Source: Emydura subglobosa (Eukaryota; Chordata; Testudines; Chelidae). From it: 64,000 bases of DNA. This document shows, piece after piece, positions 10,240 to 22,261 of this stretch. The stretch lies in NCBI GenBank assembly GCA_007922225.1, contig ML680053.1:17683730-17747729 (forward strand), read 5' to 3'. Each line of letters opens with the position of its first letter. Within the stretch, counting starts at the first letter, position 1. The position numbers and the translations under genes are program-made. The notes beneath the pieces were generated by a model. It searched no databases. It had not been told where the DNA came from and saw only the letters and a list, made by a program, of their open reading frames with translations.

Positions 10240-11025
10240 CAACTGGGAAGAGAGAGCAAACAACTAGAGCTGTACAAACCATACCACGTTTGACTTACAA
10301 TTGTGTTTGTTGTGAGCAAGCAGATTCCCCCGCTTCTCCCCCTTCAGCTGGTGAGGAAATTAAGAGATGCTCAAAAGATATAGAGATTTATTGAAGCCAC
10401 TTCTATGGAAGGCCTTTAGCTATCCATTTTCACATTTTTGTGGTTAAGTCCCTGACACCTCAGTAAGCCAGAGGGTGTGTCTAGAGGCACAGCACAGCAC
10501 TCACAGCCCAGAGGGAGGGGAACTAAGATGGCTTTAAGCCATCGTTGCGGCCTTCAAGGGCCTTCATGTTCCAGGGCCCACAGTGTAACTGAAACTTGGG
10601 TCCTGTTCAATTATGGCAGGCTCCCAAAGCCGCTCAGTGGGCTGTAGCACTGCCCAGAATCTCAGCAGTGTTGTGCCATTCTCTGACACAGCATACCCCG
10701 CCTGCCCCTGTCCCCTACACCAGGGCTTGCTAGGGGAATCCTCAGAAGGCAGCGTTAAGAAAGTCTTCCGCAGTGCCCTCACCAAGAGAATCCCCCCAAT
10801 CCTCCCCCTCAGCTGGAACTTGGGCTTTTAGGGCCCCTTTGTGCTGCTTCTATTTAAAGGGGCCAGCGAGGGGTGGTAAAGATCTCATTCCAAGTTTCAC
10901 AACTATTTGAGTAATGTTTAGTGAACACTCAGGGGTCATATTTGTCAGGAAAAAAGGGAATTCATGTATTAATTGCTCTAGCACTCAGCTCAGTCTGACC
11001 CTTCTCAGGCTGCTGGTGCCATCTA
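10240..11025. other. GC-richer unclassified stretch
   Basis: Frames of about 70 codons are open on both strands at 10564-10831 and are mirror images of a GC-rich composition, not a gene. A small inverted pair, GGGCCCCTTT/AAAGGGGCC, lies at 10830-10863. It is probably an unclassified repeat. Confidence 0.35.
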
Positions 11026-11029
11026 GCTC

Positions 11030-11245
11030 ACACAAGGTCTAGTGAAGTGTCAGGAGGCTTTTCTTCTCTTTCTGGTTCAACCACTGACTGTTGTCTGACT
11101 CTGAGCACGTTAATTCACCTTTGTGTCCACTCCCATGCGTCGTCTGTCTTGTCTCGTTAGACTAACTTGTTAGGGCAGAGACCGGATATAACTATGCATT
11201 TATACAATGCCTGGTCCCCCATCTACATGCTACTGAAATAGAAAC
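11030..11245 (+). mobile_element. tRNA-derived/MIR-like SINE
   Basis: The order is: a degenerate B-box region (TGGTTCAACCACTGACTG), the core (TGACTCTGAGCACGTTAATTC), then a 3' part with TTAGGGCAGAGACC and ACAATGCCTGGTCCCCC. This order is typical of the long-tailed turtle SINEs also seen at 57790-58345. Confidence 0.6.
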
Positions 11246-11489
11246 ACATATGAATTTTCTAAATGAAAGTTTGTCCCATAATAATTTTTGAATTCCATAT
11301 CTGGTCAGTTATAATATTTCAGGGAATGGTCTAGGCAGCAATAAGCACAACTCTATTGACATTAGTGAAAATTGGTAAACTAAAAGGGAAAACGGGGGAC
11401 ACACCAGTGCAACAATACTTTCAGCTCAACTCTGCCAAAGTGTTAATTCCATGAATAATGTAGCTCTCAGAAAGAAAGAAAGGAATTAA

Positions 11490-12035
11490 GGATGGGGACA
11501 CACACAAAACCCCTGGTGGGAGTAGAATGGGGAACCCTGGTATGGGGGGAAGCGGGTAATGGGGAAGAAAAGTGAATATGGGGGGTCACACAGAGCCCCT
11601 ACCATGGGAGGGATGGACGGAGAGAATAGGGGAGAGGGTGCAAATGTGGGGGCACACAGAAATCCTGGCATGGGGAGAAATGGAGGACAATTGTATGGAG
11701 GAGAATAGGAGGAATACAGAGCTCCTGCCATGTGGTGGAGTGGGCAATGGGGGGTACAGAGAGTTCCCGGTATGGGGAGCATATAAAACCCCTGTCTGGT
11801 GGGGAATGCAAGGTACACAAAAGCCTTAGCTTGGGAGAAGGGGGAATGAAGCGGCACATAGAGTTCCTGTCATGGCAGAAATAGAGACTGGGGGGTGTGG
11901 TACAGAGAGCTCCTGGCATGAGGAAGGAGGTGGGGTGAGTGGCAGGAAGTCCTTGAAATAGAGGGGATTGGGAGGGGGGCACACAGGGAATCTGTGGGGT
12001 GGAATGGAGGAATACAAGGAGCCCGCGGTATAAGC
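11490..12035. repeat. Degenerate purine-rich minisatellite
   Basis: About a dozen diverged units of some 30-65 bases. The shared core approximates CACACAGAGCTCCTGGCATGG followed by a G/A-rich spacer such as GGAGAATGGGGGAA. Core starts are near 11500, 11586, 11655, 11713, 11754, 11783, 11815, 11856, 11903 and 11978. Strand asymmetry is extreme, so the minus strand is C/T-rich and shows long open frames (123-127 codons) with proline-rich translations. I regard these as by-products of composition. Confidence 0.8.
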
Positions 12036-12061
12036 AGTGTGCTTGGCCTCCAGAAGCAATT

Positions 12062-12345
12062 AAATGTACAATTTCATCCTTCCCTCTGCCTCATTTAATT
12101 AATGAACATATTTTTTCTTTGTACACTGATACATCTGTAAAAGTCCTTATATAAGAAAGAAATAGGAATCTTGTACCAATGTGTTGAGAGCTATAGGACA
12201 AATACAGACAAGAGTACTGAGCAGGTTATTGATTGTGCAACACAAACTCATTAGCCACCAGTCACTTACACTAGTAAATCTATACCTGGATGAATACCTG
12301 GTAGAAAATGGATACCTGCCAGATTTTAGATGTTTTTGCTTGTCC
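12062..12345 (-). repeat. Older LINE-family repeat, uninterrupted copy
   Basis: This is homologous to 7610-7695 plus 7847-8040, and here the two parts are contiguous (ATACATCTGTAAAAGTCCTT followed by GAGCTATAGGACAAATACAG). It therefore represents the arrangement before the CR1 tail inserted in the other copy. Confidence 0.65.
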
Positions 12346-12349
12346 TTAT

Positions 12350-13030
12350 CTCCAGTTAGGACCTCTTCCCAAAGCTTGGCCCTAGCACCAATCTTTACAA
12401 CTGATGCTTCTGGCAACCTCCACAAACATTGTTTGAAATAAGGGTTTCAACATGGATTATAGGTGGAAAAAGTAAAATAAGGTTCTTCTGAAAAAGAAAG
12501 TGCTAAGAGGAATAAGAACAGAACTGGCTTGCATCCGTCATCTCCCCATCCTGCCACCTAGAGTTCAAGACTGCTTGTTATTATTTTAATATTTTTGTAG
12601 TGCCCCACGGGTTTGTCTGCACTAGGAAAGAGGTTGAACTTAGTCCAGCTAAGTTAGCTAAACATGACCTTTTCTCTGGGATAAGACAAGATCCTGATTC
12701 AGCTGGTCAAGGTCTGTCCTATGAAAAAAGTTGTGGTTGGGCCAAGGTTAACTAACCTCAAGTTGACCAAACTTCTACTAAGCCTCAATTTCTTTTCTAG
12801 GTTAGATCAGCTGAAAGACTACCAGGAGCTGTACAGAACCAATAGAAAGACATTAGACCTTGTCTAAAGAGATTGCAACCTCATGCTATGCATGATGAGA
12901 CAAATGATGGCAATAAACACTATGAAGAAGATGAACAGAAGGCCCTGATTTCTGTAGCCTGGAAAGACCCTGTTACTGGTCTGGTCTACAATACAAATTT
13001 AGGTTGATGGAAGCCACGTACATCAACCTA
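12350..13030. other. Unclassified, with a MITE-like left end
   Basis: Positions 12608-12640 (GGGTTTGTCTGCACTAGG) resemble the left terminus of a turtle Harbinger-like MITE, but I see no matching right end. A hairpin, TAGGTTGAT...ATCAACCTA, lies at 13000-13030, next to the Harbinger element that follows. Confidence 0.4.
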
Positions 13031-13339
13031 ATAATGGATGTGTCTATGCTACCACTGACCTAATGCGACTGTAATATTGACTTAATTACTCCTTCTCTGT
13101 GAGAGGCATGGTGCTTAATTTGAGATTGATGGGGCAACTGAGAATCAATGCAGATGCAGAGTTGCATAAGTAGACTGAATTGGCATCTCAGAGGTGTCCC
13201 ACAGTGCTTCGCTGTGACCACTCTGTACATTTTTTTCAACTCTGCTGTAGCACAGCCAAGTATAGGAAACAACCCCTCCCCTCTTCAAGCCCCGAGAAAT
13301 TTTGAATTCCTGTGTTCTGTTCTATGAGCATGAAGAGTT

Positions 13340-14750
13340 CGCCAGTACATCTGATCATGGAAAAGGAACACCCCAAATGTGCTCCAGCCTGGAGTAGACA
13401 GAAGGTGGTGGATCTTATTGGTCTGTGGGGAGAAAAGTCTGTGCAGGCACAGCTCCGAACCAGCCAAAGAAATGTAGATATCTACGTAAACATCATGCGG
13501 GGCATGGGGGAGAATGCTACACCAGGGACATGCAGCAGTGTTGCATGAATATCAAAGAGCTTTGGCAGGTGTATCACAAAATAAGGGAGGCAAACAGTTG
13601 TCCTGTTTCTTCACCACAGACGTGCCGCTTCCATGATGAGCTGCATGTGATTTTCAATGGCAACCCCCAAAACTGACCCCACAAGCCGTGTGGATGCCTC
13701 TAAGGATTCTGAATCCAGAAACAATGCAGGCAACAACGATGGGGACATGTGGAAGAGGAGGAGGAGAATGGGAGGCAGAAGAGCGAGGGATCCTTTTTTC
13801 TGAGAGCCAGGAGCTGTTTTTACCACAAGAGAAGTCCAGCCAATTGCAGAACAGCGTTGTGGCTGACCATGAGGCCAGGGAAGACACCTCTGGTGAGTAT
13901 GAAATTCTAATCAAACTGTAGGGGCGACATCCTCTTCTGCTTTATATTTAATATGGAAAGGAAAGATAGGAGCAGTGGTGGGTATCTGTTTCCCAGGAGC
14001 CACTGCAGCTACAGAGAGGGTGCACCCCGGAAAAGACTGTTTATGTGCACAGTGATGGCCCAAGAATCTTCCATTGAGATGTCCAGGAAACTTTTCATGG
14101 AAGTACTCTGCAAGTCCAGTCTCCCATGCTGCAGGGCTATACTCCCCATGGCTGGAACAACAAACAGGCTTATTGAATAGCTAGGGGTACTGATTATGTT
14201 CTGGCTTGCACTTCAGTGCAATAAAGGGAGTGGTTTTTAGATAGTGACCTTGTACAAGAATCAGGGGATGCACTAACAATGGTTGCCGTGTGCCTTGCAG
14301 TGGAAAGCAAGGCCTTCAGTAGCACATCCTCCACACCTTTGAGAGGCTGTTGCAGATTAGAAGGTAGAAAAAGAGAACTCGTGATGACATTGTTCAGTGA
14401 GCTAATGAATGCCTCTGGGACAGCTGACATGGAGCTAAGAGCCTGGAAGATTTAATTGTCTAAGAAACTAGACATGGACATGGAGAGTAGGAAAGCTTCC
14501 CAGTTGCATGAGCACGCTATGCAGGATGAGATGCTGCGGATAATGAAGGATCAATCTGACATGCTGAGGCATCTGGTTGAGCTACAAGAAAAGCAACTTG
14601 AGGCTAGATACCCTTTGTGGCACCTGCACAACTGCCTGCAAGCATCACCCTGTTCCCAATCCACATCCATCAAATGTTCCAGCAGGCAGGGGGAGAAGGT
14701 GCAGCATCTCTTCCACTCAACTCTAGGGGTGGGCCTAAGAAAAAAAGGCA
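13340..14750 (+). pseudogene. Harbinger Myb/SANT-like protein remnant
   Basis: In PIF/Harbinger elements a Myb/SANT-like protein partners the transposase and helps bind the transposon ends. The N-terminal Myb/SANT-like domain is visible at 13385-13490 (W-RQKVVDLIGLW and a following QLRTSQRNVDIY helix). It continues after a frame change at about 13500 as MNIKELWQVYHKIREAN and a FHDELH motif at 13545-13660. An acidic/arginine-rich linker follows. A splice-donor-like GGTGAGTAT sits at 13890-13900, so the original gene may have had an intron. The C-terminal part at 14470-14620 is a charged, leucine-rich coiled-coil-like segment (RIMKDQSDMLRHLVELQEK). Stops and shifts separate these blocks. Confidence 0.7.
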
Positions 14751-14932
14751 GTCATCTGAAGACTTTTGAATGGAACCACTTGTGTGTTTGCAAACACACG
14801 CAGCATTTGTTTTTCTCCTTCCACATTTCTCCCACCCTTTTACCAAGGTTAAATTATTTTCTTGGTTTTTGAATGTCTTTCACTGTGTGAAATAAAAGAC
14901 AAGGTGTTGAGAATGAATGTATTGATTACAAT

Positions 14933-14956
14933 GGGAGGAGGAGGAGGAGGAGAAGG
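14933..14956. repeat. (GGA)n microsatellite
   Basis: A purine run with seven GGA/GAG units, between the two Harbinger genes. Confidence 0.85.
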
Positions 14957-15239
14957 AGAGGTGCAGTGAAACTGATGCAGTGGAGGGGATGGTATGGGAA
15001 GCCACAGTGCAGATAAGTGGTGCACATGAATGTGCCTCATCACTGAAATGGCTTTTCAAAGCCTCACGGAGACGCAGAACCCCTCACTGGACTCTTCTTA
15101 TTGCCCTGGTGTCTGGTTGCTCAAAATCAGCTGCCAGCCTGTCAGCATCCACGCCCCATAGTAACATAAATGTCTCTCTCTTTGCCTTCCAGAGATTATG
15201 GAGCACACAGCAGACAGCGATAGCAGTGGGGACGTTGCT

Positions 15240-16110
15240 TTCACGGAGCTCTAACTAGCAATCAAACTGCACCAGAGACCCTTTAAATGTCCAAAAGTAC
15301 ATTCCACCACCATTCTGCAGTTGCTCATCTTATTGTTGAACCTCCCTTACTGCTGTCCAGGTGCCTGGTGTCCAGCTTCATGAGCTATTGGAGCCAGGAG
15401 TCTCCTGGATCATTATTGCCATTTCAACATCATCAGTTGTGTGACAAAAAAAGGAAGTCCCTGATTGCAACTTTCTGAACAGACCTGAGTTCCTAAAGAT
15501 GCGTGCATCATGCATCCTTCCCAACCATCCCACGCTGATGTTGGCGAAATGCTCCCTGTGCTTCACCAGCCCTTGCAACACCATTGAAAAGTATCCCTTT
15601 TAGTTTATGTACATTTTGGTAAGGTGGTCTGGTGCCAAGATAGGGAATTGCGTGCCATCTATTGTCCCACCGCAGTTAGGGAACCTCATCATGGCAAAAC
15701 TATCCACTATGTCCTGCACGTTGCCCAGAGTCACTACCCTTCTTAGCAGACATCGATTAATGGCCTTGCATACTTGGATCACAACAGCTCCTACAGTGGA
15801 TTTACCAGCTATGAATTGATTCCCCACTGACTGATAGCAGTCTGGCGTTGCAAGCTTCCACACAGCAATTGCCACCCACTTCTCCACTGTCAGAGCAGCC
15901 CTCATTCTAGTGTCTTCGCAATTCAGGGCTGGGGAGAGTTCTGCAGAAAGTTCCTGGAAAGTGGCCTTCCACATTCAAAAGCTCTTCAGCCGCTGCTCAT
16001 CATCCCAGACCTACATAATGATGCGATCCCACCTCTGAGTGCTGCTTTCCCAAGACCAGAAACGGCACTCCACCCTGTTCAACGGCTGCGCGACTGACAG
16101 CAGCAATCAG
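15240..16110 (-). pseudogene. Harbinger DDE transposase remnant (HARBI1-like)
   Basis: The transposase would cut and paste the element through a DDE catalytic triad. On the minus strand the N-terminal part begins near 16100 (RFWSWESSTQRWDRI). It continues through an uninterrupted 124-codon stretch at 15600-15974 holding the helix-turn-helix-like region (DCYQSVGNQFIAGKSTVG) and the first Asp in CGGTIDGTQFPI. The next stretch, 15378-15584, has the second Asp in GRMHDARIFRNS. The Glu block appears after a frame change at about 15279-15320 as CRMVVECTFGHLKG. The full-length protein of this family is about 300-350 residues. At least one in-frame stop near 15600, stops near 15380 and 16010 and a frame change show inactivation. 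All three catalytic residues are still recognisable. Confidence 0.8.
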
Positions 16111-16659
16111 GAATTATTTTTATCTATGTCTTGCAGCAGAGTTGCTTGACTGACATTGCAATATTCCGTGCGGCGGGTCCTGTCTCTGCTCTGCAAATAC
16201 TGCAGGATAAGTTGTGAGGAGTTTGTAATGCCCAGAACGGAATGCACAGCTGAGCAGGCTCCCTGCTTTTCAGACTATGGCGTATGCAAGGCTAAGCCAG
16301 ACTTTCAGAAAAAGGTGTAAAAAAGTATTGGTTTGTTTGCTATTGATATCAGAGGAGGAAGGAAGGGAAGGAGGAAACTGCATCATGGGAGGTTGAAGCC
16401 ATGCTCCCATCCCCCCCACGACAATATATTGGTCCCATGAGCAATTGCAAGCCCTTCCCAAAGTCCCCTTTGAACTATGGGATAGCTACTCGCAGTGCAC
16501 TGTTGTGTGCAACGATGCAAGTGCTGCTTGTGAGGACATGCTTCACCGATGCAGTGAGCATGATGAGGACAGGCCCTTCAGACTTACTTATTGCAAGGGC
16601 TGGATGTCAACTTAAATGAAGTTGACTTGACATTGTAGTGTAGACATGCCCATAGATAT

Positions 16660-17995
16660 CAGGTAGGTCAGGGATTGTTTTCTTTGTGTGCACCAAAGCA
16701 AGCAGCGCTAGGGTTTGTGAAGTAGGATGGATGTGTCAGATGGAATAGCCTGGATTGTCCTAAAGGAGAGTGCAGCATCACCATTCTGTGCTCTGGGCCA
16801 GAAAAGAAGGTTATAACTCCCTGAGACACAATCCTCTCTGAGTTCCCCATGCAGCACTTTCCCCCTACTTGGGCCAGTAGCTAAGTTCTCCGTGGATAAA
16901 CAGAAGACTTGGGATGCCCAGACTTCCAGCTTCTTCCATAAACCCTGATGTCATTCAGTGTATTTTTATAAAAGAAGAAAAAATCTCTTGGGGCATGTTA
17001 TCGAAACAGAAGAAAGTTACTAGGAGAAAACAAGCAGTGAAAGGTCAATATATCAGCCAAGATAAAAGAGGGAGATAAATAGTGGTAAACATCAGTGTGG
17101 AAAGTAGAGGGTTGGTGATTAAAGGTCAGAGCACATTTTCAGCAGGCACATACCATAAGGGTTTAGAGGGTAAAACAACTAATTAGTGGAATGGAGTAAA
17201 AGGCCAAGTGCAGAAGCAAAGTAGTAATGTAAGCAGCTTGAAAGAGAATTAGAATCTAATAGTGCTAATATCATGCATGCCAGTAGTTCTAACTGTCATT
17301 GTGGGACACAGAATTGGCTCAAACGGGAAATGTTGTTTCATCTGAAAGTGTAAAATTGTAATAGATAAGGCTCAGGGCCAGCACTTCATCTGATGAAGAC
17401 AATAAACTTACACCTATTTACACCAGCTAGGTATCAAACCCTCTGCCTATTTTAAATTAAATCAAATCATATAAAAATGAACTGTCTTAGAGAAATAAGA
17501 AAACTTTGGGTGCCTCTTCTTTATTGGAAGGTTCTGCTGGAGTTTTGAAGGCTCTGGTTGAGTCCTGTTGTATACAAGTTGTATGCCAGGGGCTAATCAT
17601 TATGCACACTTCTTTTGTCCTTTGTATCATCTGAACAAGATCAGGTACAAATATATGTGTTTGTATGTGAAAGCTTAGCATAATAGGAAAACCTTTCTTA
17701 AGCATTAGCAATGATGTAAACCCCTGCCCATCAAGTATAATTCTTGAAATTAATTTTTCAGTAGGAATAGTTGACATTTACTTGTTCACTGCAGGAAAAC
17801 ATAAATATGTTGGCTGTTTGGTTATTGTCTTGGAATGTAAGAACACAGGAAATTTCTGCTGTTTTCTTGAAAATGTCAGAGCTTTGACTTTTACAATATT
17901 TGTATAATTAAAGTTTATGCATCTTATAGAGAATTAATCTATGTGTTTTCTCCTTTAGTCCCCATGAACTAATTTCAGCATTTACCAGCTCTCCA
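16660..17995. other. No gene recognised
   Basis: AT-rich, non-coding. A weak palindromic-MITE resemblance (TTTACACCAGCTA) occurs near 17415-17430. Nothing else was identified. Confidence 0.45.
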
Positions 17996-17999
17996 TACC

Positions 18000-19935
18000 G
18001 ATATAATTAAGGAAAACTTGATTTCACAAGGCCAAAAACAATTTTGAGCCAAATCAGCTGGGATAAAAAAAATTTAAACAGAAAAGATGTGACTAAGAAT
18101 TGGAATTATTTAAGAACATTTAACTAGATGCTCAAAGCCACAATCAAGAGTGAAGGCCACATTAGTTAAAATCTTAATCTGGCTAGAGAGCTAGTGAAAG
18201 CAGCTAATAAAAAATAAAATAAAAAAACATATTTAACAAATGGAAGAAAGGGGAAGTTGATAGTAATGAATATAAATCAGAAGCTAGGAATTGTAGAAAA
18301 TTGATAAGGGAAGAGAAAGGACACAAGGAGAAATATATGGACAGTTCAGTTAAGGACAATTAGAATAAATTTTTAAAGTACATTAGGAACAAAAGAAATC
18401 ATAACAATGGTATTGGCCCATTATTAGCTGGAAATGGTAGAAAAATAATGCAGAAGAGGCAGAAACATTCAATAAATATTTTTCTGTTCCATATTTGGAA
18501 AAAACAGATGTTATAGTCATATCATATGATTATATATTTTCCATTGGAACAGTAATTAAGGAGGATGTTAAATAGCTGCTATTACAGCTAGATATTTTTA
18601 AATTTTCTTCTTTGCAAGCTATCTAGACCTGCTGATTTTACAAATTGCTGGGTGATGAGCTTTCTCGACTGCTAATATTGATTTCCAACTGGGCAAGTTC
18701 CAGAAGAACTGAAAGAAAGCTAATGTTATGCCAGTATTTTAAAAAAAAGGTAAGTAGGATGATCTGGGTAGATATATGCCTACCAGTCTGCCATCAATCT
18801 TGGGCAAAATAATGGAATGACTAATGTGGGACTTGATTAATAAAGAATTTAAGGATAATATAATTAATGCCAATCAAGATGGGTTTATGGAAAATAGATC
18901 CATTAAACTAACTTGATGTCTTTTTTTATATTACACGTTTGATTGATAACAGTGTTTAATTTTAATTAAGAAATTAGAATTCCATACAAGCAGCATGGCA
19001 CACATTAAATGGATTAAAACTGGTTAAACGAGGGGTCTCAAAATGTAAATAGAGAGCACACTTATAAAATTTGTGGACGATAGCAAGTTGGAAGAGATTG
19101 CAAGTGCTTTGGAGGACAGGATTAAAATTCAAAATGAACTGGACAAACTGGAGAAATGGTCTGAAGTAAATAGGATGAAATTCAATAAGGACAAATGCAA
19201 AGTACTCCACTTAGGAAGGAAGAATGTATTGCACACAAACAAAATGGGAAATGACTGCCTAGGAAGGAGTACTGTGGCAAGGGATCTGAGGATTATAGTG
19301 AATCACAAGCTAAATATGAGTCAACAGTGTAATGCTGTTGAAAAAAAAAAAGAAGCAAATCTCATTCTGGGATGTATTAGCAGGAGTGTTGTAAGCAAGA
19401 GGTGAGAAGTAACTGGAATATTGTGTCCAATTCTGGCCGCCACATTTGGTGAAAGAGGTGGATGACCTGGAGAGAGAAGAGCAACAAAAGTGATGAAAGA
19501 TCTAGAAAACATGACCAATTGGGGGAGGCTGAAAAAATTGCATTTATTTAGTCTGGAGAAGACTGTGGTGGGACATGATAACACTTTTCAAGTACATAAA
19601 AGGTTGTTACAAGGAGGAGAGAGAAAAATTGTTCTCTTTAACCTCTGAAGATAGGGCAAGAAGCAAAAGGTTTAAATTGCTACAAGGGCAGTTTAAGTTG
19701 GACATTAGGAAAAACTTCCAAACTGTCAGGGTAGTTAAGCACTGGAATAAATTGCCTAAGGAGGTTGTGGAAACTCTGTCATTGGAGATTTTTAAGAGCA
19801 GGCTAGACAAACCCCTGTCAGGGATGGTCTAGATAATACTTAGTCCTGCCTTGAGTGAAGGGGACTGGACTAGAAAACTTCTCGAGGTCCCTTCCAGTTC
19901 TACAATTCTGTGCTGATTCTATAATTACACAGAAT
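18000..19935 (+). mobile_element. CR1 LINE, 3' half, old copy
   Basis: A 5'-truncated CR1 in + orientation. The ORF2 linker (FLKYIRNKRN near 18370-18400) is followed by a reverse-transcriptase region with stops. The stretch around 18915-19055, where the catalytic core should lie, is shortened. The FVDDSKL motif (19070-19090) stands where active copies have FADDTKL. A C-terminal domain follows, and the 3' tail ends near 19930 with TTCTACAATTCTGTGCTGAT. Confidence 0.9.
18060..19832 (+). pseudogene. CR1 ORF2 remnant (reverse transcriptase)
   Basis: CR1 ORF2 supplies endonuclease and reverse transcriptase for target-primed retrotransposition. Only the linker, reverse-transcriptase parts and C-terminal domain remain. 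The best preserved pieces are an uninterrupted 110 codons at 19073-19405 (starting just after the catalytic DD pair; it includes KCKVLHLGRKN) and 85 codons at 19575-19832 (KHWNKLPKEVVETLSLEIF, ending GMV just before the stop). The two are in different frames, and the part between them is broken by stops near 19405. It cannot encode an active enzyme. Confidence 0.85.
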
Positions 19936-19939
19936 TATA

Positions 19940-21300
19940 AATGTTTACCTGATTTTTTAGTACTATTCATATAAAATGCCAAGCGTCTCCTTTACAAATC
20001 AGTCGAGTTTCTGCCCATTATATGGTAGTGAGGGGGAAAAAGGTGTTGCTTGGTTTTCTGTGAGAGCTTTCTCACATATACCTGAATCCAAAATATTTGT
20101 GCAGTGCAATGTGAATTCCTCATTCAACTGTGAATGTGTTTTCTTGTGTTCCATTGGAGAATTTAATCAAGTATGTTTAGTTATCTACAAAACACATATT
20201 CATCACATCAACAAGTACACTTATACAGAGCAGTACATAATAACTACACTTGTATTCTGCAACCACTGAATTGTTAGTGATTCAAAAAGAGAGATGATTT
20301 TTTCATAACACAGGGAACTCAGGGGCCTAAATAAGATTGGGATTTGAGTGCTTCAATGAGTTCTTAGGTACCTCCAATGAGAATTTAGATACCTAATTTT
20401 AGCTTGAAAATTGGGGCTTCCATTTCATTTCTCAAATCAGTTAGGATTTTTTGGGGGAAAAATAGCCATTTCACAAATTTTGTTGACATTAAAAAAAATT
20501 AGCACCAATTTCAATCTGGACATTGAAAAATAATTGTTTGGCTGGGATAGAAGTGTGGGGGAGATGAGAGGGAGATTAGAGTTTTCATATGAATTGTAAG
20601 CATAAATAAAAATAGAATTTATCCATAAAATATGTTTATATTGTAGGCTACAGTAACTCACCTTTGCACCTCTGAATACATACCTGTTGTTCAACTGTCT
20701 TCAAGTGTTTCCTTTCTGATGAGTAAATAGGAAAAATCGATTCCTTCTTTGGCATGCCGGCATTCATTCAGATACAATGTCCAGAGCCTCATGCTACACA
20801 TTATACAAAGGTGTTCCCAACCTGGTGTCAACAAACATCCTTTTCTTTGGAAAGAAATACAACCATAAGTCAGTTCCAAGGGACCAAATTTGGACTCAGT
20901 GTACTGAAAAGATGGTACAGAATCCTGGCAGTAAACAGATATATGGAAGACTCAGAAAAGGATAAGAGAAACGAAATTTAAAGACAGGAGATGCAAAACT
21001 GCACCTAGAGAAGAACAAAAATACCAGGTGGGAAAGGGATGGCTGGATAGTAGCAAAGCAGAGAAATGTAGTGACTAGATAAAGTAAAGACCAGATCCAA
21101 CTCAGTTAAGTCAATAGAAAGACTCCTATGCTTAACAGCAGTTGGCTCAAGTCCTGAATGAGCACTAAGCCATAGTTTAAAAGGTAAATACAATACAAGG
21201 GCATACATGAAGAAGTAGTGCAGACAAGACCACTGAAGTCAGAATTCCCCTGTTCACAGCATTAGACAAGCTCTATTTAGAATACCAATAACAGTGATAG
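19940..21300. other. Mostly unclassified; one short repeat fragment
   Basis: Positions 20310-20430 (GGGGCCTAAATA...GAATTTAGATACCTAATTTT) resemble the turtle CCTAAGTC-type short repeat found again at 49095-49235. The remainder is AT-rich without a recognised gene. Confidence 0.4.
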
Positions 21301-21309
21301 GTACCTAAC

Positions 21310-21415
21310 TATACATACAGGCCAGAGCCTCAACTCATGTTTATTTGTGTATCTCTGTTGACTTCAACAGAGATGTTCATTTACTCCAGTAAAGTAAGGA
21401 TTTGGCCTACGGTCT
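21310..21415. repeat. Short palindromic MITE
   Basis: An imperfect inverted repeat centred on CTCTGTTGACTTCAACAGAG near 21353-21372, with outer arms CAGAGCC/GGATTTGGCC. It matches the short palindromic elements at 27900-27990, 41690-41760 and 58510-58603, which share a core around TTGACTTCA. Confidence 0.5.
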
Positions 21416-22261
21416 CTTGATTTTTCCTTCGTTCTTCATTGCACCAAAAACACAATTGTGTAACTAATTAATAGTTGAGTAAAAATTTTTTTTGAGAAAA
21501 ATCATAAAGTTCTAGCCACATCAAACCTCAATTACTTTAATTTGTAGTATTGGCATAACTAACACCTAATTCTGGATCTAAATGTGCACCAATGAAATGC
21601 AATTCACTTAATAAATTACAAGACTTTGTGTAACTAATATCAATTCATACAATGAGAGATCTAATACAATGCTCTTAAAATAAAATTTGTTACAAATACG
21701 TTCCGAAGTGTCTTGTCTGAAAGCACTGACTAGGTTTGTAAAGCACTGACTAGGTTTTATAGTATTTATTATTCTAAAAAACACTTTTCTCTATCACAGT
21801 TTAGTACATGGTATAGCTGGTGCATCTGATGTATTGTAATATGTCCGGTATTTACTGAGGTTGCATTTGAAGTCTGCAGTCTTATTGTGCTAGTCAAGTG
21901 AACAAACATACAGCGAAAAGAAAGCCCCTGCTGCAAAAATCTTCCAGTCTAAGTAAACCATATAATCAAATGAAGACATCTAAGCATACACTATATTTCA
22001 GGGGTGGTATAAGAAAAGTAGCCATGTTAATTGTGGCCAAAAGTTGGTTTGGAGGATGGAATAATGAAATTTGGCAGGGCAATAGACTTTGGCAGTATAA
22101 TGAGGAAATCCCATTGGTAAATATCCATTCCACTGAAAACAAGCCACTGCAATGATTTTGCTCTTATACCACATGGCAAATATGATACACATAGCCTGAC
22201 TATGAAACTTTTTTTGGAGACAGTCATTATGTTAACATCCATATCTTGATTTGCACTGAGA

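Larger units (their letters stand above)
13035..16652. mobile_element. PIF/Harbinger-type DNA transposon, decayed
   Basis: A 3.6 kb element with both Harbinger genes in remnant form. A Myb/SANT-like DNA-binding protein is on + (left half) and a DDE transposase on - (right half), so the two genes converge. The termini pair as imperfect inverted repeats: 13036 GGATGTGTCTATGCTAC against the complement of 16636-16652, GGGCATGTCTACACTAC (12 of 17 matches, five transitions). Candidate 3-bp target-site duplications are TAA (13032-13034) and TAG (16653-16655), close to the TWA preference of the superfamily. Exact ends are inferred from this pairing. Both genes carry stops and frame changes, so the copy cannot be autonomous. 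Confidence 0.75.

Noticed and set aside
11486..12059. Proline-rich minus-strand frames of 123 and 127 codons as a possible gene
   Set aside because: They follow the units of a degenerate minisatellite, overlap in two frames, and lack splice or start context. The C/T-rich strand has few stop codons.
12608..12640. Alternative left end of the Harbinger transposon (GGGTTTGTCTGCACTAGG)
   Set aside because: It pairs about as well with the right end as 13036 does, but lacks a TWA-like flank and would add 430 bases with no matching right sub-terminal sequence. It is kept as a separate MITE fragment.
15607..15819. Plus-strand 70-codon frame in the Harbinger element
   Set aside because: It is the shadow of the transposase frame on the opposite strand, which shows the conserved motifs.
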